Shown one piece after another: positions 16,316-24,164 of a stretch of DNA of 45,018 nucleotides. Source of the DNA: Gammaproteobacteria bacterium (lineage in GTDB: Bacteria > Pseudomonadota > Gammaproteobacteria > Pseudomonadales > Azotimanducaceae); the NCBI GenBank assembly GCA_026707735.1, contig JAPOWH010000025.1:1-45018 (forward strand), given 5' to 3'. The stretch's first letter is position 1. Each line of letters opens with the position of its first letter. The notes beneath the pieces were generated by a model. That model worked only from the letters and a program-made list of their open reading frames with translations. It made no database searches and was not told where the DNA came from. Both the position numbers and the translations under genes were made by a program.

Positions 16316-17528
16316 CTACCGCGCTGGGTTGCTACTCATTGCCATAGCTGTCTTCGTTGCGGACGTCTCGGGCGACAGCCGTGTCCGCATTAGGCTGGCA
16401 GGCGATATCGGGGAAGCGGCAGTTAAGGATCCAGCTACAAGAGTCCACGATTCCATATGGCAAAACTACTCGACGGACATTCGCTACATTGTTGAGCGAA
16501 AAACAGAAGGCTGGAGCTTCGACTTTCACAGCGTAGCTCTGGCAAACGCAAGCAACACAAGTACCGAAGCTTCCGTGTTTGGGGCAAATCGACACAATGA
16601 GATTGAAATCGGCAGAGCGTGGGACCTTTCTGCGCAATTGAGCTCTGGTTCACACCACAGAATCTCGCTATTTGTCGACCAACTACGCGTCACCTATCGA
16701 AACGAACGTTGGCGAGTAATGTTGGGAAGGATGCCGGTGTTTTGGGGGAGAGGGATCGTCTATCAGCCTTTAGACGTGTTCAATGCACACCCTCCAACCA
16801 CCATAGATCGCGAATTCAAAAGAGGCAATGACTCGGTTGTGGTAGAACGTCTCATGTCCAACGGTTCAGAAGTTCAGTTTCTTAGCATCTTGCGAGACTC
16901 AAACCTGTCTTCCGCGCGTGAGACTGGCACCTTTGCAATCAAGACCTACTTCCCCATTGAAGAGAATGAACTAGAGTTCATGCTTGGCAAGCACTACGAC
17001 GCATCTATTGTCGGTGTTTCGTCGGCTTTGCCACTGGGAGGCATGCTCCTTCGCGCAGACCTTGCTACTACCTGCAAAGACGGTTGTTGGACATCGGCCG
17101 CCGTGAATGTTGACTACAGCTGGGGAGTCAGAGGTGGAATCCTCTACACCTTTATAGAGTTTTACTACAACGGCGCGGGAGTCTCACAGTTGCGGGACGG
17201 TCTACGCAATCTCCCATCTCGTCTTGCGTCAGGCATTCAACGAGGGGAAGTTTTCGCATATGGAAGACGTGTCTTGGCGGCCGGTTCCAGCATCACCTGG
17301 CATGCTCTTTGGACCCAATCCCTCACCGTTTTGAGCAATTTGAACGATCGGAGTGTTCTTCTTCAAACCTTTTTCAATCACCTGCCCACGGACAACCTAA
17401 GTATGTCCTTTGGAATTCGTGTACCGTTCGCTGGTAGAAATGAAGAGTTCGGTCCTCTAGAAGTGGACGACACAAGTACGATTGGCGGACAGGCAGGCGT
17501 GTTCTTCGAACTGTCCTACTACCGTTAA
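16284..17528 (+). CDS. Predicted outer-membrane beta-barrel protein of the Lol-like cassette
   Basis: I do not recognise a named family. The 414-residue product starts with a signal peptide (basic residues, then GLLLIAIAVFVADV at about 15-28). The rest is rich in alternating strands with aromatic girdles (for example RVMLGRMPVFWGRG, GILYTFIEFYYNG) and ends FELSYYR, as membrane beta-barrels often do, although the last residue is not phenylalanine. Conserved-looking features are the WGRG turn and the DVFNAHPPTTIDREFKRG segment. It overlaps the ATPase gene by 32 bases, so translation should be coupled. It could be the outer-membrane acceptor or pore for whatever the LolA-like carrier delivers. 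Confidence 0.65.
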   Translation: MEKSFKTLANSYRAGLLLIAIAVFVADVSGDSRVRIRLAGDIGEAAVKDPATRVHDSIWQNYSTDIRYIVERKTEGWSFDFHSVALANASNTSTEASVFGANRHNEIEIGRAWDLSAQLSSGSHHRISLFVDQLRVTYRNERWRVMLGRMPVFWGRGIVYQPLDVFNAHPPTTIDREFKRGNDSVVVERLMSNGSEVQFLSILRDSNLSSARETGTFAIKTYFPIEENELEFMLGKHYDASIVGVSSALPLGGMLLRADLATTCKDGCWTSAAVNVDYSWGVRGGILYTFIEFYYNGAGVSQLRDGLRNLPSRLASGIQRGEVFAYGRRVLAAGSSITWHALWTQSLTVLSNLNDRSVLLQTFFNHLPTDNLSMSFGIRVPFAGRNEEFGPLEVDDTSTIGGQAGVFFELSYYR

Positions 17529-17569
17529 CCTATTGCATGGCGAGACGCTCACATCACACAAGGGGTAGT

Positions 17570-19306
17570 ATGAACTTCAAACCAAATTCTGCAATCGCTG
17601 CTGCAGTTCTAGCCATTGCTCTACTTGCTGGTAGCTTGGCAACTGCAAACGAAGTTCGTTCGCAGCACGGTGTCGTCGTAACCCGTTCAGAGTTGGCATC
17701 CATGGCTGGAACCGAGGCAATGGCTCAGGGTGGAAACGCTGTCGATGCCATCGTGGCTGCCGGATTTGCTCTTGCAGTTACTCACCCCGCAGCGGGAAAT
17801 ATCGGTGGTGGGGGATTCATGGTCATACGCCTTGCCGATGGGACCCTATTCGCAAACGACCACCGCGAAATAGCACCCGCCGCTGCATTTCGCGATATGT
17901 TTCTAGACGCCGATGGCGACTACAACCCTCAAAAGGCATTGCGAAGTCACCAAGCTTCTGGAGTTCCCGGTTCTGTCGCAGGACTGCTGACAGTACACGA
18001 GAAATTTGGTGTGTTGTCGCGGGAACAAGTCATGGCTGCAGGTATCAGGCTCGCGAAGGAAGGATTTCCCCTCACAGAAGACTTGGCTCGGCAGTTCAGC
18101 GCGCGAAAAGACCAATGGCTCAAATCTGCCGGCGCTAAGAGGGTCTTTCTCAAACCGGACGAAAGCAGCTACGAACCCGGTGAACTATTCGTTCAAGCGG
18201 ACTTGGCACTAACTTTAGAACGCATAAGCGACCAAGGACGTGACGGCTTCTACAAGGGCAAAACAGCCCAATTGATTGTGGAAGAGATGGAACGTGGAAG
18301 TGGCCTTATCTCGCTCGACGACTTGGAATCCTACGAATCAGTATGGCGGGACCCTATTGTTGGGGACTACCGGAGCTACCAAGTAGTGAGCATGCCGCCC
18401 CCTTCTTCCGGTGGCGTGCTGCTCGTGCAAATGCTCAATATGCTCGAACCGTTCCACCTGTCAGAACTGGGCGTTGCAACAAGCTCGTCAATGCATCTGA
18501 TGGTCGAAATCGAGCGTCGAGCTTATGCCGATCGCGCAATCCATCTCGGTGATTCGGACTTCTATCCAGTACCAATAGCCCTCTTGACAAACAAGGGTTA
18601 CGCTTTGTCGAGGTTTAAGGACTTCGATTCGAACAAGAGATCCCAGTCGCGAGACATCGCAGCTGGCAATTTGTTAGTCGAAAGCGAAGAAACCACCCAT
18701 CTCTCCGCCATCGATGGAAAGGGCAATGCTGTGGCCTATACCACAACGCTCAACAGCGGTTACGGAAGCGGCATCGTAGTTCAGGGAGCAGGTTTCTTGC
18801 TAAACAACGAAATGGATGACTTTTCGTCCAAACCAGGTGTACCGAATCAGTTTGGATTGATTGGCGCGGAGGCTAATGCAATTGAACCGAGAAAGCGAAT
18901 GCTGAGCTCGATGACGCCGACAATAGTGGTACATGACAACAAACCGGTGATAGTTACTGGTTCGCCAGGTGGATCGACGATCATTACGACGGTCCTGCAG
19001 GTAATCACGAACGTACTCGATCACGGAATGACTCTCAATGACGCCGTTGCTCAACCTCGATTTCACCACCAATGGCTGCCCGATGTCGTGACTTTAGAAA
19101 GAAACGGTTTTTCCACTGATGTGGTTGACGAATTGCAGGAGCTGGATCACGAAATCAAATATAGAAATGCAATAGGTGATGCCAATACAGCAGGTTCGCG
19201 CGATGGGTGGATTATCGGAGTTAGCGATCCTCGGAATACCGGCTATGCCTCAGGACTGTTGGATCCACCTCAAGAGAAAGAGACAGTCGAGTCCCCGTCA
19301 AGATAG
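17570..19306 (+). CDS. ggt: Gamma-glutamyltransferase
   Basis: This is a periplasmic enzyme of the N-terminal nucleophile class that removes or transfers the gamma-glutamyl group of glutathione and related compounds. The precursor (578 residues from this start) has a signal peptide (MNFKPNSAIAAAVLAIALLAG). It is cleaved by itself before the threonine of the TTHLS motif (about residue 375), which becomes the nucleophile. The small subunit carries LNNEMDDFS, the SSMTPTIV block and the glycine loop TGSPGGS. The ATG at 17570 is preferred because the signal peptide starts there and AGGGG precedes it, although the spacing is short; 17537 is the alternative. It lies 41 bases after the barrel gene, so it may share its transcript. 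Confidence 0.93.
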   Translation: MNFKPNSAIAAAVLAIALLAGSLATANEVRSQHGVVVTRSELASMAGTEAMAQGGNAVDAIVAAGFALAVTHPAAGNIGGGGFMVIRLADGTLFANDHREIAPAAAFRDMFLDADGDYNPQKALRSHQASGVPGSVAGLLTVHEKFGVLSREQVMAAGIRLAKEGFPLTEDLARQFSARKDQWLKSAGAKRVFLKPDESSYEPGELFVQADLALTLERISDQGRDGFYKGKTAQLIVEEMERGSGLISLDDLESYESVWRDPIVGDYRSYQVVSMPPPSSGGVLLVQMLNMLEPFHLSELGVATSSSMHLMVEIERRAYADRAIHLGDSDFYPVPIALLTNKGYALSRFKDFDSNKRSQSRDIAAGNLLVESEETTHLSAIDGKGNAVAYTTTLNSGYGSGIVVQGAGFLLNNEMDDFSSKPGVPNQFGLIGAEANAIEPRKRMLSSMTPTIVVHDNKPVIVTGSPGGSTIITTVLQVITNVLDHGMTLNDAVAQPRFHHQWLPDVVTLERNGFSTDVVDELQELDHEIKYRNAIGDANTAGSRDGWIIGVSDPRNTGYASGLLDPPQEKETVESPSR

Positions 19307-19338
19307 ATGCAGGCTGTTGCGCAAGGACAACGAACCCA

Positions 19339-20016
19339 ATGAAGATTCCTACTTGGATCTACGTCCTCGTCTTCATTCTGGCTATTGCAACGGCGTGCGT
19401 TGGAACAAACGTATGGCTACACGGCAATGCACATGTCGCCTATTGCCTGTTTGTTTTCTTTCTTGCTTCAAATGTATTGGTGTGCATCTGGGAAATTTGT
19501 CTCTATGCTCATAGAGACTACGTTCACGAGCGAGTTGACTACTGGGAGCAAACTGGTACAACCACGGGTCGAACTCCAGCCATCAACTACCTAGACTCGA
19601 GAATTTCGATTGCTGAAGCCTTCACAACAAAGCAGTGGGCAGATGCGTGGGCAGCATATTCAATCTATGATCGCTCGTACGTAGACCGACGTAGCTACGG
19701 TTTCATAGTCGATATAGGCAACGGATTTGTGACGTTGCTGCCGACGTTGTTCTTGTTGTTTGCGTACACCGTAAAGTTCAGGCCGGCCATTGTTGTTGGC
19801 ATAGTTGGACTAATGGTTTCTTGGCAATGGATACACGCTACAGCGATGTACATAGCGAGCTTTTTCATTGCACAACGGCAGAAGCTCATCCCCAAGCTTC
19901 AAACAAACATTCTGATCTGGGGTATCAACACTGCCTGGATTTTGTTTGGCTTGCTCGGAGGATACGTGTCTGTCAGGTTGATCATTGAGAACAACTACAC
20001 CGTTTTCGGTACCTAG
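19339..20016 (+). CDS. Uncharacterised multi-span membrane protein
   Basis: I do not recognise the family. The 225-residue protein is hydrophobic with about five likely membrane spans (roughly 5-25, 32-52, 128-145, 150-175 and 193-213). A polar loop of about 70 residues lies between spans two and three (QTGTTTGRTPAINYLDSR). It begins 32 bases after ggt on the same strand, so it is probably co-transcribed. It contains conserved-looking aromatic and charged pairs (YDRSYVDRRSYGF), but no catalytic motif I can name. Confidence 0.6.
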   Translation: MKIPTWIYVLVFILAIATACVGTNVWLHGNAHVAYCLFVFFLASNVLVCIWEICLYAHRDYVHERVDYWEQTGTTTGRTPAINYLDSRISIAEAFTTKQWADAWAAYSIYDRSYVDRRSYGFIVDIGNGFVTLLPTLFLLFAYTVKFRPAIVVGIVGLMVSWQWIHATAMYIASFFIAQRQKLIPKLQTNILIWGINTAWILFGLLGGYVSVRLIIENNYTVFGT

Positions 20017-20221
20017 AGTGTTGCATTCCTAAACTTGGGACTGAAGCGTTGGCGACCCTAGTTTGTAGATACGAGATAGACTCCGACATTCGACCGTACG
20101 AATCGTAACCTGATTTGCCGTGTCGCAACTATGTAATAGAAAGAGTAAGTCGATTGAAATCTTGCATTGGAATCTCTTCGCCCATGAATTCTCACGCCAA
20201 ATCGCCCAGCCTGTAGTTGGT

Positions 20222-21211
20222 CTAACTTCCGTGGCTCGCTAACTCGAGTCGCAAGCCATGGAGTACAGTCGCTAGCTGAGCTACTAACGAATGCTGTTGT
20301 TTAGCGTCGACCATGTTGTCTAAGTCTCGAATATCCAATGAAACGTCCAACTTCCCGCTCAAAGCTTCAATTGACTCCTGTGACAGTTTGCCAAGGCAGG
20401 GTCTCAAGATCTCCAATAGCAGCTCCATAGATCGATGTATGCGAACCGAAACTTCGCCTATAGTCTCTTCGTCTCCCGTGTAACGTGAGACATGAGCGGT
20501 CGAGGTATAACCGTCCATCGCCAGCACTTTGGATCTCCATTCTGCTGGGACTGTTTGAGCAAGTACTCGTACATCATGGGTATATTGGTAGGTTATTCCC
20601 AAATACACGCAGAGTGCCTTAGCTACGTGTTCCGCACCGTTATCACTGCAACTACTTGCATCACCGGCAACAACATCCTCAATTGGTTCAATGTAGCCAC
20701 TATATTCCCATGCTGAAACGATTTCACGAATTGCTCTCGCCAAGTCCTTGAAACCGTACTCCAAGTGTCGTTCAAGTGCGTCCTCGCTCATAGCAATGTC
20801 ATTCCCGTTAATGGAAGGTAGCCAACCAGCAAGCAACTTGCCATGCTGAACCAATTCATGAGCTAGCGTCCCGATAAGATGAGACTCCTTTTGCAATCGG
20901 GTCACTGACAGCATCGCAAAGTCCACATGGTGTTTAGTGCGATTGGAGCATGGGAGCAACGTAGGAGCACGATGCCCGTTATACAGAACTGCAACATCCC
21001 AATCGCTAACAGACGTAGCGTGCCCCGTTACCCTACTCCCGAACAGTAGCACAGACTCGATGTGGGGGTGCTTTATCCAATTCTCTACGTCCTGCTGCAA
21101 CCACTTTGGGACCTTTACCGATTTCCCACGTAATGAAAAGGCACTTTCTGCAACATTTGTTGCCATTGCAACACCCAAATTGAAAGCTCTGTCGGCTAGA
21201 GAGAAATGCAT
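20222..21211 (-). CDS. Nucleotidyltransferase-HEPN fusion protein
   Basis: This 329-residue protein joins two domains that are usually separate. Residues about 35-125 form a minimal nucleotidyltransferase: LLFGSRVTG, then SDWDVAVL with the paired metal-binding aspartates, then HVDFAML for the third acid. The rest is helical and carries a HEPN signature around GAEHVAKALCVYLG and YTHDVRVLA. The RX4-6H ribonuclease motif of HepT toxins was not seen, so this HEPN half may only bind nucleotide or RNA. Relatives include MNT/HEPN toxin-antitoxin pairs and aminoglycoside nucleotidyltransferases. It is divergent from acnA. The start is unclear: TTG at 21214 and ATG at 21211 and 21166 are all possible. 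Confidence 0.75.
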   Translation of the reverse strand: MHFSLADRAFNLGVAMATNVAESAFSLRGKSVKVPKWLQQDVENWIKHPHIESVLLFGSRVTGHATSVSDWDVAVLYNGHRAPTLLPCSNRTKHHVDFAMLSVTRLQKESHLIGTLAHELVQHGKLLAGWLPSINGNDIAMSEDALERHLEYGFKDLARAIREIVSAWEYSGYIEPIEDVVAGDASSCSDNGAEHVAKALCVYLGITYQYTHDVRVLAQTVPAEWRSKVLAMDGYTSTAHVSRYTGDEETIGEVSVRIHRSMELLLEILRPCLGKLSQESIEALSGKLDVSLDIRDLDNMVDAKQQHSLVAQLATVLHGLRLELASHGS

Positions 21212-21298
21212 CAATTGTAAGACTCTTGGCTCAAATGTAGACTGAATGGCGACGTACCACCTGCATCTGCAGTTGACACAAACTCGCTTCTCTACTAA

Positions 21299-21325
21299 TT
21301 GTCAAGATTGTCGAAGCGCTATAAC
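21299..21325 (+). promoter_or_regulatory. candidate promoter of acnA-thrS
   Basis: TTGTCA at 21299-21304 and TATAAC at 21320-21325 each match five of six consensus bases, with a rather short 15-base spacer. A perfect TTGACA also lies at 21273-21278, but with no good -10 box 16-18 bases on. Either would give acnA a leader of roughly 130-160 bases. Confidence 0.35.
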
Positions 21326-21459
21326 GCGCTCTAACAAGACCGCTGAGCAATGGAAGTTAAAATACGCCCGAGCTAACGGCGCATTCTTGGTTCCTCCGCT
21401 GGTGAATCCAGGGGAAAACGCTGCTCAGTCTCTCGTAGTACACATAGACCTCATTCCCC

Positions 21460-24147
21460 ATGAGTAACAACAGTTTTGATAGCAAAAGCGAGCTGTCGGT
21501 AGGCGGCCGCAATTACACCTATTACGATCTTGAACGAGCCAGCGCCCAGGGCGCCGGGGACGTTTCGCGCCTCCCAATCTCCCTGAAAATCCTACTGGAG
21601 AACCTGCTCCGACACGAGGATGGCAGCACAGTTTGCGCTGAAGATGTCGTCGCGGTGGGCAACTGGAGTAAGAACAAGCCACGAAGTCAGGAGATCGCCT
21701 TCCGTCCCGCACGCGTGCTGATGCAAGACTTTACTGGCGTCCCAGCAATTGCCGACCTTGCAGCGATGCGCGATGCCGTCGTTGAAGCTGGCTGCGACGC
21801 TTCGATCATAAATCCATTGACACCTGTAGACCTAGTTATCGATCACTCCGTCATGGTGGATCACTATGGGTCTCCCGAGGCATTCAACTCAAATGTTGGC
21901 CTAGAGATACAGCGCAACAGAGAACGCTATCGCTTCCTTAAGTGGGGGCAAACGGCTTTTGAGAACTTTCGCGTGGTGCCCCCTGGTACCGGTATTTGCC
22001 ACCAAGTGAACCTTGAGCACCTTGCCGAGGTGGTGTGGACATCGGACAACGGTGACAAATCCATTGCATACCCGGACACACTCGTCGGAACGGACAGCCA
22101 TACGACCATGATCAATGGGCTTGGGGTGCTTGGATGGGGTGTCGGCGGGATCGAAGCTGAGGCAGCAATGCTCGGTCAACCCATATCCATGTTGGTTCCT
22201 CGGGTCGTGGGTGTACGGCTAACCGGCACGCTGACCGAGGGAGTCACCGCCACTGACTTGGTCCTGCACGTTGTTGAGGTTCTTCGAAACGTTGGGGTGG
22301 TTGGCGCGTTTGTCGAATTTTTCGGCTCTGGTGTCGGTCAACTGTCGCTTGCCGACCGTGCAACGATTTCCAATATGTCGCCGGAATACGGAGCCACGTG
22401 CGGCTTCTTTCCCATAGACAACGAGACGATTTCCTACCTCGAACTGACATCGCGTCCAAAGCAACTCATCGATTTGGTAGAGAGGTATGCAAAGACTCAA
22501 GGCCTATGGCGCAACGATCTCGTCGAACCAGAGTTCTCCGAATCCTTAGACGTTGACCTTGCCACCATCGAACCAGCCCTTGCGGGCCCAAAGAGACCTC
22601 AGGACCGAGTTGCTTTGAGAAACTTGAAGTCTAGCTTCGATTTAGCTGCCATGCAGAACGGCAGTAGAGAAGTCTCCACGGCAAATGCGGTCCCTGTGAA
22701 AGGGTCAAGCTATAGTCTCAACGATGGCGATGTCGTAATTGCCGCCATCACCTCGTGCACGAATACGTCCAATCCGGCAGTCATGCTCGGTGCAGGGCTT
22801 GTTGCTCAGAAAGCACTGGAACGTGGTCTGCGGACTCGACCTTGGGTGAAGACCTCTTTGGCACCGGGATCCAAAGTGGTTACTGAATACCTAGTTCAGA
22901 CGGGATTGCAATCGTCGCTGGATCAAATTGGATTCAATCTGGTGGGCTACGGTTGCACGACGTGCATTGGAAACTCCGGTCCGCTTCCAAAAGCCATTTC
23001 GGAGGCGATTACTGAGGGCGATCTCATAGTTTCCTCAGTCTTGTCGGGCAACCGAAACTTTGAAGGAAGAGTACACCAGGAAGTTCGCGCAAATTGGCTT
23101 GCTTCGCCGCCGCTAGTTGTCGCATACGCACTCGCGGGCACGGTCCGGATCAATCTTGAAAGGGAACCGCTCGGTCAAGACAGTTCAGGTAGAGATGTCT
23201 TCCTACGTGATATATGGCCCACCAATGAAGAAATTCGTTCATTGGTGGATCAGGTTTCCGCTGAGATGTTTGATTTGCACTACTCGGACGTATTTACCGG
23301 ACCTGAAGCTTGGCGCATGTTCGAGACGGACGCGACTCCCACATTCGGCTGGGCTGCTTCTGACTACATAAGGCAGCCACCTTTCTTTTCGGCGGGCAAG
23401 ACTCACGACCAAGAACTAGAAATCGAAAACGCCTCCATTCTTGCTCTCCTAGGAGATTCAGTTACTACGGATCACATTTCTCCCGCAGGTGCGATTCAAC
23501 CTGCCAGCCCTGCAGGCGAGTATCTGCAACAGCGTGGGGTCAACGTCGCAGAATTCAACTCATATGGCTCAAGGCGTGGCAATCACGAAGTGATGATGCG
23601 GGGAACATTCGCCAACATTCGTATCCGCAATGAAATGGTGCCAGGAGTCGAGGGAGGCTATACAAGATTTGCTCCTACAGGAGACCAACTATCTATCTAC
23701 GATGCAGCCATGCGTTATGCAGGTGAAGAAACTCCTTTGGTCGTGTTCGCCGGTAAGGAGTACGGAACCGGTTCCAGCAGGGATTGGGCTGCCAAGGGAA
23801 CCAGACTGTTAGGTATACGAGCAGTCATTGCGGAGAGCTTCGAACGAATTCATCGATCCAATCTCGTGGGCATGGGCGTTCTTCCCCTGCAATTTACCGA
23901 AGGTATTACGAGAAAGACATTGGGATTGCGTGGAGACGAAACTGTTAGCGTTAGGGTTCCACACGGTTCGAACCGAATGCAACCAAGACGAGTTCTCGAT
24001 TTGGTAGTCAGAAAACCATCTGGGGAGGAACAAATTGTCAACGTGCAAAGTCGAATCGATACCGAAAATGAAATCGAGTACTTCAAGTGCGGAGGAATCC
24101 TCCAGCACGTACTCTACAACCTATTGGCCAAAGACTCCGAACACTAG
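21460..24147 (+). CDS. acnA: Aconitate hydratase A
   Basis: Aconitase interconverts citrate and isocitrate in the TCA cycle through a [4Fe-4S] cluster. The 895-residue product is full length for the AcnA/IRP1 type. Cluster ligands are C433 in ITSCTNTS and C499 and C502 in GYGCTTCIGNSGP. Other signatures are GTDSHTTM, the swivel-domain SYGSRRGNHEVMMRGTF, and GKEYGTGSSRDWAAKG with the catalytic serine region. No clear ribosome site precedes the ATG. It ends 17 bases before thrS, an unusual pairing that suggests co-transcription of a TCA enzyme and a tRNA synthetase. Confidence 0.96.
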   Translation: MSNNSFDSKSELSVGGRNYTYYDLERASAQGAGDVSRLPISLKILLENLLRHEDGSTVCAEDVVAVGNWSKNKPRSQEIAFRPARVLMQDFTGVPAIADLAAMRDAVVEAGCDASIINPLTPVDLVIDHSVMVDHYGSPEAFNSNVGLEIQRNRERYRFLKWGQTAFENFRVVPPGTGICHQVNLEHLAEVVWTSDNGDKSIAYPDTLVGTDSHTTMINGLGVLGWGVGGIEAEAAMLGQPISMLVPRVVGVRLTGTLTEGVTATDLVLHVVEVLRNVGVVGAFVEFFGSGVGQLSLADRATISNMSPEYGATCGFFPIDNETISYLELTSRPKQLIDLVERYAKTQGLWRNDLVEPEFSESLDVDLATIEPALAGPKRPQDRVALRNLKSSFDLAAMQNGSREVSTANAVPVKGSSYSLNDGDVVIAAITSCTNTSNPAVMLGAGLVAQKALERGLRTRPWVKTSLAPGSKVVTEYLVQTGLQSSLDQIGFNLVGYGCTTCIGNSGPLPKAISEAITEGDLIVSSVLSGNRNFEGRVHQEVRANWLASPPLVVAYALAGTVRINLEREPLGQDSSGRDVFLRDIWPTNEEIRSLVDQVSAEMFDLHYSDVFTGPEAWRMFETDATPTFGWAASDYIRQPPFFSAGKTHDQELEIENASILALLGDSVTTDHISPAGAIQPASPAGEYLQQRGVNVAEFNSYGSRRGNHEVMMRGTFANIRIRNEMVPGVEGGYTRFAPTGDQLSIYDAAMRYAGEETPLVVFAGKEYGTGSSRDWAAKGTRLLGIRAVIAESFERIHRSNLVGMGVLPLQFTEGITRKTLGLRGDETVSVRVPHGSNRMQPRRVLDLVVRKPSGEEQIVNVQSRIDTENEIEYFKCGGILQHVLYNLLAKDSEH

Positions 24148-24164
24148 CTGGAATCTCACACTCA

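Noticed and set aside
21246-21467. A 73-codon plus-strand frame upstream of acnA
   Set aside because: It overlaps the acnA start and the candidate promoter, and has no recognisable domain.
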